From: CBHWET01 sp966112985
GTDB taxonomy: Bacteria; Verrucomicrobiota; Verrucomicrobiia; Limisphaerales; JACDHS01
Direction of reading: 5' to 3'
Length of the DNA: 13,331 nucleotides
Assembly (NCBI GenBank): GCA_966112985.1
Contig: CBHWET010000111.1
Location: 1-13,331, forward strand
In this document: in pieces, positions 5,393-13,331 of the stretch
Layout of the letters: each line of letters starts with the position of its first letter
How positions within the stretch are numbered: position 1 is the stretch's first letter
Made by a program: the position numbers and the translations under genes
The notes under the pieces: generated by a model
Database searches by the model: none
What the model saw: the letters and a program-made list of their open reading frames with translations, nothing else
Told to the model about the DNA's origin: nothing

Positions 5393-8300
5393 ATGTATAA
5401 ATCCACCATCGGTTTGCTGTTAGGCCTGTTATTGTCTTTTACGGCGCAAGCAACGGTAAAAATCACCCCTGCGACGGGCGGAACGAACCTGTTGTCGGAC
5501 TTCGCCGCTGAAAGTGCATCGCCGGCATGGAGCACGCTCGGACCTATTACGATCACTGAGCGTAAGAAGAATGATTTTGCGGTTGGCACGAACGTTACGC
5601 TCGTGTTGAAAGCGCCGGCCGGTTTTGAGTTTAATGTAGCCTCCGCGCCGAGCGCTACGTTCGCGGGGGGCAAGGACATCTCGTCCGCTTCTGCTGCAGT
5701 GATTAGTTCATCAACATTGCGCATTACTTATACCGTAAGCGGAACCGCTGGGTTCGATATCCTTACCATCGGAGCGACACAGGGTTTGCAAGTCCGTCCG
5801 ACACTTATTTCACCGCTTGCCAAGGGAATTATTACGCGTCCGAGTGGTGGGACGGGCGGAACGGCGATCATTTCCGGCGTGAAAGCCGCCGGGACGAAAA
5901 CTACCGGGAAAGGCGCGATCACCAGTTTCGGCGATCTTGCCGAAGTTGCCGGTGAGGCGACGCAATTAGGTGTTCAAGTCCAGCCGTCGACCAACGCAGT
6001 TATGGGGCAAGTTTTCGGACGCCAGCCTTCGATCGCCGTCATGGATAGTGGTGGTAATGTCAGTCGGAGCGATAACGGGACGGAAGTCATTGCGACGATC
6101 GTGTCTGGGCCAGGTTCATTGTTGGGTAATGTCAGTGCATTCACCGTTAATGGCGTAGCAACATTTACAAATCTCGCGGCGACAGATCCGGGAGTCATTT
6201 CGATTGAGTTTTCAGCGACGGACCTCACCTCGGTGACGTCAGCGCCTGTGACGGTATTTCCATCTCCTCCGCCGCCGGGAGTGCCGACGTCGCTTTCCGT
6301 TTCAATTCAACCTTCTGCCGTAAATACCGCTGGCGTGGCATTTAGTCAGCAACCTGTCATTCAAATCCTCGATCAATACGATCTTCCTTATACGAATGAC
6401 AATGCAACGTTTGTCACTGTCACGAACACTGTTGGTGATGGTGCACTGCAAGGCACGTTGTCGGTCAAAGTTGTAAATGGTGTGGCGACCTTCACGAATT
6501 TGGCTTTCACAAATGCGACGGATGTTACGCTTCAATTTTCTGCGGCGAGCTTGAATTCTGCCGTGGCCGCCCCTATCACGATCAATCCGGCGAATGCGAG
6601 CCGATTGTTGTTCGATGTCCAACCTGACCTTGCGGGTGTAGGGAAGCCTTTCGCTATCCAGCCGGTTATCATTACCCAAGACACATACGGCAACGATTCG
6701 GCGAATGGCCTTGCGTCGAGTTTGAATGTCACGATGACGTTGACGTTCGGCACCGGCACATTGCAAGGAACGACCGTTCTTGATATCGGCACCAACGACG
6801 GAAACGGCGTGGTCACGTTCACGGACCTGTCGATTACAACCGAAGGCGACAAGCGTTTGACGGCTTCAGCCAGCGGATTAACCAACGCGGTCAGTGATCT
6901 TTTCTCTGTCGTTCCCAAAACGAATCAGACGATCAATTCCTTCGCAGATATTCCCACCAAGACTTATGGTGACGCGTCATTTGCGCTGAGTGCGACCGCA
7001 TCTTCTGGATTGCCTGTCACATTTACGGTGGTCTCCGGTCCGGCATCCATCACTGGAAACACCGTGACCATTACTGGCGCTGGCAATGTGACGGTTCGCG
7101 CATCGCAGGCAGGTAATTCCAATTACCTCGCGGCAGTCAGTATCGATCAGGACTTTGCCGTTATTCGCGCTTCGCTGGTTGGAACGGGTGACAATGCAAC
7201 AAGAGCTTATGGCTCAGTGAACCCGACTTTTACGGGCAGCCTGACAGGTCTGGTCAACGGCGAAGTGATCACCGCTACATTCTTTTCCACCGCAACAACG
7301 ACCAGCATTCCTGGAAATTACCCGATTAAATTTACTCTGAATGATGCATCCAATCATCTCACCAACTATTCGGTTTTGACTAACGCTGGCACACTCACGA
7401 TTACTCCCGTTCTGCCATCAATCACGACACAGCCACAAAACCGCAACGTCGGTGTCGGAGGAAACACAAGCTTCAGCGTCAGCGCGACAGGCCCATTGCT
7501 TTCGTATCAATGGCAGTTGAACGACGCACCAATCGCCGGCGCGACGGCAAGCACGCTGACGCTCACGTCCGTGCAGTTGGGCGATGCTGGTGCGTACTCA
7601 GTCATCGTCTCGAATGGCTCGGGCACGATTACCAGCTCGAACGCGACGCTGACTGTCAGCGCAAAACCCGCTTTCCTCGCTCAACCTTCTTCTATTAACG
7701 CGATTGTGGGTTCAAGTTTGTCCCTTCCTGTTTCTCCGGATGGCGGCTTTAGTGTTACCGGAACACAGCCGTTCACGTATCAGTGGAGGAAGGGTGGAAC
7801 GGCTCTGGCTGGACAGACCACCTCGGCATTGACGCTTAACAACGTTAAGACAACGGACGCTGGAAATTATTCTGTCGTCCTGGCGAATGCTGCTGGTAAG
7901 GCGACCAGCGCTCCGATTGCGCTCACTGTAACGACCATCGTTGCTCCGCATATCGTGACGAATCCCGTGTCGCAGGAAGTGATCATTGGTGATCCGGTGA
8001 CGTTCACTGTCGTGGCGAAGGGCTCGCCGCTGAACTATCAGTGGCGTTACAATGGCCTGCCGATCGTGGGAGCGACGACGTCATCGTTCACCTTGAATTC
8101 TGCGCAGCTGGTCGATTCGGGCGACTACTCCGTATCGATCACGAATACCGCGGGCTCTGTCCTGAGTTCCAATGCAACGCTGATCGTCAATTACGATCCG
8201 AACGTCATTACGAACGATGTGGATTTAGATGGCCATATTGACGTTCTGCTGCAGAGCACAAACGTTGCGACGAATAATTACCTTGGCGTATGGAATCTCG

Positions 8301-8986
8301 CTGGCACGAACTTCTTCGATTCATTCCTGCTCAATGACGGGCTGCCGTTAACTTCAGGTTGGAAGCTCGTCGGGAAGGCGGACTTTAACCACGACAATCA
8401 AATCGATTACCTCTTTCAAAACGGCGGATTTCTCCGCGTGTGGCTCATGAACGGAACGAACATGGTCAGTTCGGTGGCCATCAACACGAACGCCTTTGGA
8501 AAGGCGTGGAAAGTAATGGGAGCGCGCGACTTTAATCGTGATGGCAACCCCGACATTTTGCTGCGCCATGATCTCGGTTACGTGAGTCTCTGGCTCATGA
8601 ACGGAACGAAGAAGACAAAATCCCTTCTGTTGCGCGGCGGCCTCGCTATCCCTCCTGGCCAAAAGATCGTTGGCATCGACGATTTCAACAAAGACGGCAG
8701 TGTCGACTTGCTCTGGCAGACAACGAAAACGGGTGCCATGCGCATCTGGCTGATGAACGGCATCAAGTTCAAGAAGGTGATTCCATTCGGCTATGCTCCA
8801 GCGCCAGTGAGTGCGTGGCGCGTGACCGGTCTGGTGGATTTGGATGGTGCGAATTCACGCGATGTTCTCTGGCAGAATACGAACGGCGCCTTGTTTACCT
8901 GGTTCCTCAATGGAACAAACGTCGTTGGTTCGAACTACCTGAATATGTCGGTGCCTCCGACCTGGAGTATTGTCGGGGAAAAATAA
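5393..8986 (+). CDS. Large secreted modular protein with Ig-like, MBG and FG-GAP-type repeats
   Basis: A 1197-residue exported protein, probably at the cell surface or released, with no visible enzymatic motif. Signal peptide: MYKSTIGLLLGLLLSFTAQA, with likely cleavage after Ala20. An N-terminal beta-rich region (21-185) is followed by three related filamin/invasin-like modules at about 190, 300 and 403, two sharing VNGVATFTNLA. MBG-type modules follow at about 513-592 (TKTYGDASFALSA) and 593-674 (RAYGSVNPTFTG). Three Ig-like domains start at about 675, 758 and 849, with the YQW tryptophan and DxGxYSV motif. The C-terminal 260 residues hold five FG-GAP/VCBS-like blades of about 50 residues, with aspartate-rich loops (DVDLDG, DFNHDN, DFNRDG, DFNKDG) that may bind calcium and a WLMNGT-like motif at 967, 1017, 1067, 1119 and 1170. 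There is no cysteine and no PEP-CTERM or other C-terminal sorting tag. An in-frame TTG at 5333 would add 20 residues before the signal peptide; ATG 5393 is preferred because it starts at the signal peptide. Adhesion or glycan binding is plausible but inferred. Confidence 0.9.
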   Translation: MYKSTIGLLLGLLLSFTAQATVKITPATGGTNLLSDFAAESASPAWSTLGPITITERKKNDFAVGTNVTLVLKAPAGFEFNVASAPSATFAGGKDISSASAAVISSSTLRITYTVSGTAGFDILTIGATQGLQVRPTLISPLAKGIITRPSGGTGGTAIISGVKAAGTKTTGKGAITSFGDLAEVAGEATQLGVQVQPSTNAVMGQVFGRQPSIAVMDSGGNVSRSDNGTEVIATIVSGPGSLLGNVSAFTVNGVATFTNLAATDPGVISIEFSATDLTSVTSAPVTVFPSPPPPGVPTSLSVSIQPSAVNTAGVAFSQQPVIQILDQYDLPYTNDNATFVTVTNTVGDGALQGTLSVKVVNGVATFTNLAFTNATDVTLQFSAASLNSAVAAPITINPANASRLLFDVQPDLAGVGKPFAIQPVIITQDTYGNDSANGLASSLNVTMTLTFGTGTLQGTTVLDIGTNDGNGVVTFTDLSITTEGDKRLTASASGLTNAVSDLFSVVPKTNQTINSFADIPTKTYGDASFALSATASSGLPVTFTVVSGPASITGNTVTITGAGNVTVRASQAGNSNYLAAVSIDQDFAVIRASLVGTGDNATRAYGSVNPTFTGSLTGLVNGEVITATFFSTATTTSIPGNYPIKFTLNDASNHLTNYSVLTNAGTLTITPVLPSITTQPQNRNVGVGGNTSFSVSATGPLLSYQWQLNDAPIAGATASTLTLTSVQLGDAGAYSVIVSNGSGTITSSNATLTVSAKPAFLAQPSSINAIVGSSLSLPVSPDGGFSVTGTQPFTYQWRKGGTALAGQTTSALTLNNVKTTDAGNYSVVLANAAGKATSAPIALTVTTIVAPHIVTNPVSQEVIIGDPVTFTVVAKGSPLNYQWRYNGLPIVGATTSSFTLNSAQLVDSGDYSVSITNTAGSVLSSNATLIVNYDPNVITNDVDLDGHIDVLLQSTNVATNNYLGVWNLAGTNFFDSFLLNDGLPLTSGWKLVGKADFNHDNQIDYLFQNGGFLRVWLMNGTNMVSSVAINTNAFGKAWKVMGARDFNRDGNPDILLRHDLGYVSLWLMNGTKKTKSLLLRGGLAIPPGQKIVGIDDFNKDGSVDLLWQTTKTGAMRIWLMNGIKFKKVIPFGYAPAPVSAWRVTGLVDLDGANSRDVLWQNTNGALFTWFLNGTNVVGSNYLNMSVPPTWSIVGEK
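8441..8610 (+). repeat. Exact 20-bp direct repeat inside the FG-GAP-type blades
   Basis: The same 20 bases, encoding WLMNGT plus the first bases of the next codon, occur at 8441-8460 and 8591-8610, exactly 150 bp or 50 codons apart. The third and fourth copies of the motif, at about 8747 and 8900, have diverged. The identity suggests recent duplication or conversion of blades 2 and 3. Confidence 0.8.
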
Positions 8987-9028
8987 CGAGCTAAAGTCTG
9001 TTGTCCGACGGCGAAGCATAAAACAGGT

Positions 9029-9053
9029 GGAACTGGTTTGTAAGAAACTTGTC
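9029..9053 (+). promoter_or_regulatory. Possible ECF-sigma-type promoter before the YCII-family gene
   Basis: GGAAC (9029-9033) is followed after 17 bases by GTC (9051-9053), the spacing and bases of a generic ECF-sigma promoter, ending 32 bases before the start codon. Short motifs like these arise easily by chance. No sigma-factor gene is in the window. Confidence 0.2.
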
Positions 9054-9085
9054 CAGATTGGGTTTGCTCGTTCGTCGATACATAT

Positions 9086-9448
9086 ATGAGTACAACGACA
9101 AACGAATACATGCTCTTGATGCGGGGAACGCAGTGGGACAAGAACCTTTCACCCGAGCAGCTGCAAACGGAACTCGCGAAGTTCATGGGCTGGTTCGAAC
9201 GTTTAAAATCTGAAGGCAAATGCAGAGCAGGGCAGCCTCTGCACATGACCGGCAAAGTCGTGGCGAAAAGCGGAGTCTCGGATGGCCCGTTTGCCGAATC
9301 GAAGGAAGCAGTTGGAGGTTACTTTATTCTTACGGTCAACACCTTGGATGAAGCCGTCGCCATTGCGCAGCAATGTCCTGCTGTGAAACACGGCATCATT
9401 TGCGAAGTGCGTCCCGTCGCTGAGCGGTGTTCGTTGATGGAGCACTAA
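9086..9448 (+). CDS. YCII/DGPF-family protein
   Basis: A 120-residue cytoplasmic protein of the YCII-related (DGPF) family, a small ferredoxin-like alpha/beta barrel fold. The first strand reads EYMLLMRG (7-14), followed by LSPEQLQTELAKFMGWFERLK. The hallmark DGPFAESKE is at 66-74, then VGGYFILTVNTLDEAVAIAQQCP (76-98, a strand and helix) and the closing strand with EVRP (107-110). Length and motif order are normal for the family. The biochemical role of such proteins is largely unsettled. Many are encoded beside ECF sigma factors of the ECF42 group, but none is present here. No Shine-Dalgarno is evident before ATG 9086. The gene stands alone on its strand, 99 bases after the large secreted protein, and its stop overlaps the convergent ribulokinase stop by four bases. 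Confidence 0.9.
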   Translation: MSTTTNEYMLLMRGTQWDKNLSPEQLQTELAKFMGWFERLKSEGKCRAGQPLHMTGKVVAKSGVSDGPFAESKEAVGGYFILTVNTLDEAVAIAQQCPAVKHGIICEVRPVAERCSLMEH

Positions 9449-11025
9449 GACGTCTGTCGACTACGAATGCTGATCTCCCGTAACGCCGGGAGAACATCAC
9501 CGAATGACGCGGCGTCTGATCCTGGTTTTCCGAACGAAAAGTATAGTTTGCGATAGATGGCAAACAATCGTTCGTAAGTCGCTGCGGCATCCTGTTGCGG
9601 CATGACCGTGCGATATTTCCGACAAAGTGCTTTCTGGGCGTCTTCGACTGTTTTGAAAGCTCCTGCGGCGAGAAAAGCAAAGATGGACGAACCGAGTCCC
9701 GTGATATCGTCAATCGGCACCAACACAGGTCGGTTGAAAACATTCGCATAGACCTGGTTCAGGGTTTCGTTCTTCTGCGGAATTCCTCCAGCGTGAATCA
9801 CGCGTTGAATGGGGACACCATGCTCTTTCAATCTTTCGAGAATGATTCGCGTGTGAAAGGCGGTGCCTTCGATAGCGGCGAACAACTCGTCTTGAGAGGT
9901 GTGCTGCAAAGTCCAGCCAAGGGTCACGCCTCCGAGATCCGGATTGGAAAGAACGTTGCGATCTCCATTGTCCCACGTCAGTCGTAGTAAACCAGTTTGG
10001 CCCGCGCGGAAATCCGGCAACCCGCGTGAAAGTTCGGCAACTGTCGTTCCTGCACGCCTGGCAATTGCTTCGAAGATATCTCCGACGGCTGAAATTCCTG
10101 CCTCAATTCCCGCATAGTCTGGATGAATCGAACCTTGCACGACGCCAAAGACGCCGGGAATCGGCGCCGCCTGCTCGACGACCGCCATTACGCAGGTAGA
10201 AGTTCCAACGACATTGACTATATCGCCAATTGAGATGCCTGCGCCGATGGCATCCCAATGTGCGTCGAGTGCCCCGACGGGAATTGGAATGCCGGCCCGC
10301 AGGCCCAATTTCTCTGCCCATTCAGGACAAAGATATCCGGCGATGTTGTTGGAGGCGGCGTAACGTCCGATTTGCTTTAGACGAATACCCGCGAGCGCTG
10401 GATCGACACTCGTAAAAAACGTTTCTGGAGGAAGCCCTCCGAGTTGTGCGTTCCACATCCACTTGTGCCCCGCCGCACAAATACTTCGAGGTACATCCGC
10501 AACGCGTTTTGCTCCGGTCAGTATCGCCACCATCATGTCGCAGTGTTCGATCATCGTGTCGAATCGGTTGTGTTTGCGTGGATTGTGTCGCAACCAATGC
10601 AGCAACTTGGAAAGTGCGAACTCAGCTGAATAAGCGTTGCCGCACCACTTGATGGCCTCCAAAGCTTCGCGTTGAGCAGCGGCAGTAATTTCCTGTGCTT
10701 CCCTTTTGCCGCGATGATCGCACCAGAGATAGTAGTCATCGAGCGGCGTTAAATCCTCGTCGACCGGTAAGACCGTGGAACCGGTCGTGGCAACAGCAAG
10801 TGCGGCAATATTCCGACCCTCAACACCGTACTGCGAGAGTGCCTTCTGCATTGCGGCAACGAACGCCTTCAGGTGATCGGCATGCGCCTGTGAAGCGTGA
10901 TCCGGATCTTCTCTTTTCCGGCAAACAGGATATGGCGCGCTGGCAGACCCAAGAACTCCTTTGTCGCTGTCGACCAGCGAGACTCGAACACTCAAGGTTC
11001 CGAAATCGATTCCAGCGACTATCAT
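9445..11025 (-). CDS. araB: Ribulokinase, FGGY family (AraB-type)
   Basis: FGGY carbohydrate kinase of 526 residues expected to phosphorylate L-ribulose to L-ribulose 5-phosphate with ATP in the cytoplasm. The ATP-phosphate motif is GIDFGTLSVR (5-14). AraB-like blocks recalled from the E. coli protein follow in order: TTGST (80-84), LWCDH (100-104), AGHKWMW (185-191), GGLPPETFF (196-204), LCPEWAEKLGL (232-242), GALDAH (251-256, with Asp254 the likely catalytic base) and GTSTC (274-278). Later come EAGISAVGDIF and HAGGIPQKN (ADP-binding region). It is about 40 residues shorter than E. coli AraB, mainly because a helical stretch before LTWDNGDRN (near 335-350) is reduced. The exact sugar could differ, since FGGY enzymes vary in specificity. 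ATG 11023-11025 lies 12 bases after the flavoprotein stop, so it is the last gene of a tight operon. No Shine-Dalgarno is clear. No araA or araD is in the window. Confidence 0.85.
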   Translation of the reverse strand: MIVAGIDFGTLSVRVSLVDSDKGVLGSASAPYPVCRKREDPDHASQAHADHLKAFVAAMQKALSQYGVEGRNIAALAVATTGSTVLPVDEDLTPLDDYYLWCDHRGKREAQEITAAAQREALEAIKWCGNAYSAEFALSKLLHWLRHNPRKHNRFDTMIEHCDMMVAILTGAKRVADVPRSICAAGHKWMWNAQLGGLPPETFFTSVDPALAGIRLKQIGRYAASNNIAGYLCPEWAEKLGLRAGIPIPVGALDAHWDAIGAGISIGDIVNVVGTSTCVMAVVEQAAPIPGVFGVVQGSIHPDYAGIEAGISAVGDIFEAIARRAGTTVAELSRGLPDFRAGQTGLLRLTWDNGDRNVLSNPDLGGVTLGWTLQHTSQDELFAAIEGTAFHTRIILERLKEHGVPIQRVIHAGGIPQKNETLNQVYANVFNRPVLVPIDDITGLGSSIFAFLAAGAFKTVEDAQKALCRKYRTVMPQQDAAATYERLFAIYRKLYFSFGKPGSDAASFGDVLPALREISIRSRQTS

Positions 11026-11037
11026 TTCATTCGGCTG

Positions 11038-12417
11038 TTAATTTCGTAGATACGCGCCTTTCGCGACTAATTCGTCGCGAAGCCGGCAAACATTGATTTT
11101 CGACGGAGAGAGATTTTCGCGAACGGCCATTTTCGCGGCGCGTCCGGCGGCTTCGCCCATGGCCATGCACGTCGCCATCACACGAATGGCTCCCATCGCT
11201 TCGTGTGTGGTGGAGATGCAGCGGCCCGCGACCAGAAGGTTGTCAACTTTCGTTGGTACCAATGACCGATACGGAATGTCATAACAATCGCCACACCAAA
11301 TGAGAGTGCAGCCTTCGTCGCCGGGGCGATGGATATCGATTGGATAACTCGCCACCGCGATGGCGTCGTCAAACTTCCGGCATCCCAAAACGTCTTCCTG
11401 CGTCACCACGTATTGGCCGACGATGCGGCGCGTTTCGCGAATGCCGAGAAACGGCGCGGTTTTGGTGAAATAAGATTTATCGAAGCCAGGCACATAATTT
11501 TTCAAATAGGTGTAAATATCATCGATCTGACGGCGGGCTTCGATTTCGCCCATCGAGAGACTTCTGGCATCCGTGCCGTCCACACCGGCGACTCGTGTCA
11601 TGTTCAACCACGCCTCGCCTTCACGCAGTCCGGTAATGATAATCGTGCGTTCGTTTGGAATGTTCAGCTTTCGTTCCGCGCGCGCTTTGGCAATGAGTTC
11701 GCGCAAGCCGACGACGATGAATTGATTGTTCTGTCCGAAATATTCCGCAGGAATGAAATCGGTGAGATAGGTGCGCGATTGGTTCGCAATGCTCATCCGC
11801 AGTTTTTCCGTATCCACCCCAGCCAGGCAGAACATCAGCGTTGGCGGTTGCATCCCACCTTTTTCATTTCCCTTTTCGCAGGGCACACCTGCTCGATAGG
11901 CGACATCAGCATCACCGGTGCAATCGATAACGATTTTTCCCAGGACCGCCTCGCGGCCGCTTTTGCTCTCAGTAATGATTCCTTTGATGGTATTGCCGTC
12001 CATCACCACGCCCGCGCACACGGTGTAGAAGGTCACATCGACGCCGGCTTCGGTGAGCATTTCGAGCGCGACGGTTTTGACCGCTTCCGGTTCAACGAGC
12101 GTAATGCCCATGTGCAAAGGGCAGGGGCGATGTTCGCTGGCGCCCTTTCGCGCCTTAAGGCGATCAATAAATTTTTGAGGCAAACCTTTGATGATCTGAT
12201 TTCCCTTTTGACCCAGGAAACCCAGAACAGGCAGGCCGATGGTCATATTGCCGCCCACGAAGCTGCGGCTTTCAACGAGGCCCACCTTCAAGCCGTCTTC
12301 TGCGGCAGCGAGTGCTGACGTTAATCCGGCGGGACCGCCGCCAACGACGAGGACATCATATTGGGCGCGAACAGGAATTGTTCTTGCCGGTTCGGTGATC
12401 GAGGAAATTTGAGACAT
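11038..12417 (-). CDS. FAD-dependent oxidoreductase (FAD_oxidored-type)
   Basis: A 459-residue flavoprotein with an N-terminal Rossmann FAD site: YDVLVVGGGPAGLTSALAAAE (20-40, dinucleotide motif 26-31) ending at the ribose-binding Glu49 in LVESR, then GGN. The C-terminal FAD site is NLLVAGRCISTTHEAMG, followed by a long helix with GEAAGRAA. WCGDCYDIPYRSL (from 374) carries Cys375 and Cys378 and is characteristic of this family, which resembles glucose-inhibited-division/fumarate-reductase-type flavoproteins. No signal peptide is visible. The substrate is unknown; relatives often sit in carbohydrate-utilisation loci. ATG 12415-12417 is preferred: it lies 16 bases after the upstream stop, whereas the in-frame TTG at 12457-12459 would overlap the previous gene by 26 bases and add a polar tail. 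It lies between the EEP-fold gene and the ribulokinase, implying co-transcription. Confidence 0.88.
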   Translation of the reverse strand: MSQISSITEPARTIPVRAQYDVLVVGGGPAGLTSALAAAEDGLKVGLVESRSFVGGNMTIGLPVLGFLGQKGNQIIKGLPQKFIDRLKARKGASEHRPCPLHMGITLVEPEAVKTVALEMLTEAGVDVTFYTVCAGVVMDGNTIKGIITESKSGREAVLGKIVIDCTGDADVAYRAGVPCEKGNEKGGMQPPTLMFCLAGVDTEKLRMSIANQSRTYLTDFIPAEYFGQNNQFIVVGLRELIAKARAERKLNIPNERTIIITGLREGEAWLNMTRVAGVDGTDARSLSMGEIEARRQIDDIYTYLKNYVPGFDKSYFTKTAPFLGIRETRRIVGQYVVTQEDVLGCRKFDDAIAVASYPIDIHRPGDEGCTLIWCGDCYDIPYRSLVPTKVDNLLVAGRCISTTHEAMGAIRVMATCMAMGEAAGRAAKMAVRENLSPSKINVCRLRDELVAKGAYLRN

Positions 12418-12433
12418 ACGAACGTACGGAGAA

Positions 12434-13331
12434 TTAGATTTCGACTTCTGCGGAAACAAAATAATGGTCGCTGGGATAATGGCCGTTACGTGAATCGCGG
12501 ATCACTGTGCCCGCGAGCGGCTTGACCGGTCCACGACAGAAAATCCAATCGATTTTGCCCTTTGGTGTTCCATCCGGATTTTTAGCGGCGTGATGGACAC
12601 CCTTGAAGGCGTGCGCGGTGAACCCGGGGTCCGTCGGACCATTTACTGCCGAATAAATGTCAGTCCAGCCCGCGGCTTTGAAATTTTTGATCGCTGGATT
12701 GTTCGCGTGCGCGTTCATGTCGCCCGTCAGTAGTTGGGGAAAGTCTTTGTCCAAAACTGAACTGGCCTGGACAATCATCGCCGCTCCATGTTCGCGTGCT
12801 TGCTGGCCTTTGTGATCCAGATGCGTGTTCCAATAGCGGAATTCTTTTCCCGAACTGCGCTCCTTCAAATGCACCCAGTTGACGAGACGCGGATTGGCGC
12901 TGTCCCATGATTTCGAACCAGCGACGTGCGGCGTTTCCGACAGCCAGAATCCGCCAGCCGAAATTAATTCATACCGCGCGCGCAGGAAAAGAATGGAGTC
13001 GATCGGATGGAATTCCGAAACAGAATGGGACAACGCGTAGCTATCGTATTCCGGCATCCGGCTCTTCAAATATCTGAGGTGCGCGATTTGGGCTTCCTGA
13101 AGTCCAATGAGGTCTGCCTTTTGCGCCTGGATCACATCGCCACAGAGTTCCTTGCGTTGCGCCCAACCATCGCCGGTTTTTGAGTCGCCGGGCACGTCAA
13201 CGCGGACATTGCAGGAAAGAATTTTGTGGGATGTGGCTTTCCGGGGACTCGAAGGCTCCGCGGCCTGGGCGCTATGCGTGCGAGCCAGTAAGGGCAGGGA
13301 AGCAGCGATGCTGAGTTGTTTGAGAAAGTTT
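12434..13331 (-). CDS. Secreted endonuclease/exonuclease/phosphatase-fold hydrolase (N-terminus cut by window)
   Basis: Metal-dependent phosphoesterase of the EEP superfamily; 298 residues are visible and the start codon probably lies just beyond the window edge. The visible N-terminus, NFLKQLSIAASLPLLARTHSAQA (residues 1-23), looks like most of a signal peptide with cleavage after AQA, so the enzyme is probably exported. Catalytic motifs are in family order: SCNVR with Asn41, GLQEA with the metal-binding Glu79, YWNTHLDH, LLTGDMNAH, KIDWIFCRG and the closing SDH (His general base). All key residues are present, so it should be active. An internal GTG at 13193-13195 could be mistaken for the start, but it lies after the signal peptide and the first catalytic strand. 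Substrate could be nucleic acid, a phospholipid or sugar phosphodiester, or another phosphoester; the sequence does not decide. It is the first visible gene of the operon, 16 bases ahead of the flavoprotein. Confidence 0.9.
   Translation of the reverse strand, partial: NFLKQLSIAASLPLLARTHSAQAAEPSSPRKATSHKILSCNVRVDVPGDSKTGDGWAQRKELCGDVIQAQKADLIGLQEAQIAHLRYLKSRMPEYDSYALSHSVSEFHPIDSILFLRARYELISAGGFWLSETPHVAGSKSWDSANPRLVNWVHLKERSSGKEFRYWNTHLDHKGQQAREHGAAMIVQASSVLDKDFPQLLTGDMNAHANNPAIKNFKAAGWTDIYSAVNGPTDPGFTAHAFKGVHHAAKNPDGTPKGKIDWIFCRGPVKPLAGTVIRDSRNGHYPSDHYFVSAEVEI

Noticed and set aside
9445..11025. Glycerol kinase or xylulokinase instead of ribulokinase
   Set aside because: The order and wording of several blocks (TTGST, LWCDH, AGHK, GGLPP, LCPEWA, GTSTC) match AraB and not GlpK or XylB.
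11329..12318. 329-codon ORF antisense to the FAD oxidoreductase
   Set aside because: Long, but opposite a clear flavoprotein with both FAD-binding motifs. Its composition (Phe, His, Arg, Asn) is typical of an antisense shadow frame.

Overview
The window looks like chromosomal DNA of a moderately GC-rich Gram-negative bacterium, most likely of the Verrucomicrobiota (Pedosphaera/Limisphaera-like). This is inferred from gene content: a long secreted Ig-like/MBG/FG-GAP protein, a secreted endonuclease/exonuclease/phosphatase-fold protein, a FAD_oxidored-type flavoprotein and a stand-alone YCII/DGPF protein. Most starts also lack a convincing Shine-Dalgarno sequence. No rRNA, tRNA, transposase, integrase, phage gene or CRISPR array is visible, and no single marker fixes the taxon.

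Layout. (1) Positions 1-3250, + strand: the C-terminal tail of an unidentified coiled-coil-like protein, a family 2 glycosyltransferase and an MsbA-type ABC exporter with an unusually large loop after its first membrane segment. Together they suggest synthesis and export of a cell-surface glycan or lipid-linked sugar. (2) Positions 3251-4243, between convergent genes: a small perfect hairpin, then a 540-bp tandem array of 13 degenerate 41/42-bp units (3522-4061). Each unit has a GC-rich near-palindrome and an AT-rich half, and an inverted AT half marks the left edge. A possible 45-residue ORF follows. The array is the most unusual element of the window. (3) Positions 4244-4939, - strand: a NarL/FixJ-type response regulator without a neighbouring kinase. 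(4) Positions 4940-5392: a 453-bp divergent intergenic region with several inverted repeats, including a structured element 110-143 bp ahead of the next start. (5) Positions 5393-8986, + strand: a secreted, cysteine-free 1197-residue modular protein with filamin/invasin-like, MBG, three Ig-like and five FG-GAP-type repeats. (6) Positions 9086-9448, + strand: a YCII/DGPF protein. (7) Positions 9445-13331, - strand: a tight operon read right to left, namely a secreted EEP-fold hydrolase (its extreme N-terminus is cut by the window edge), a FAD-dependent oxidoreductase and an AraB-type ribulokinase, with gaps of 16 and 12 nt.

How the genes work together. The left block probably serves envelope polysaccharide assembly. 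The right operon pairs sugar phosphorylation with a flavin oxidoreductase and an exported phosphodiesterase-fold enzyme, suggesting use of carbohydrate-containing substrates; araA and araD are not in the window. The response regulator's target cannot be read from the sequence, but it is divergent from the large secreted protein and shares the structured intergenic region with it. Both convergent gene ends (at 4244-4247 and 9445-9448) overlap through the same four bases, CTAA.
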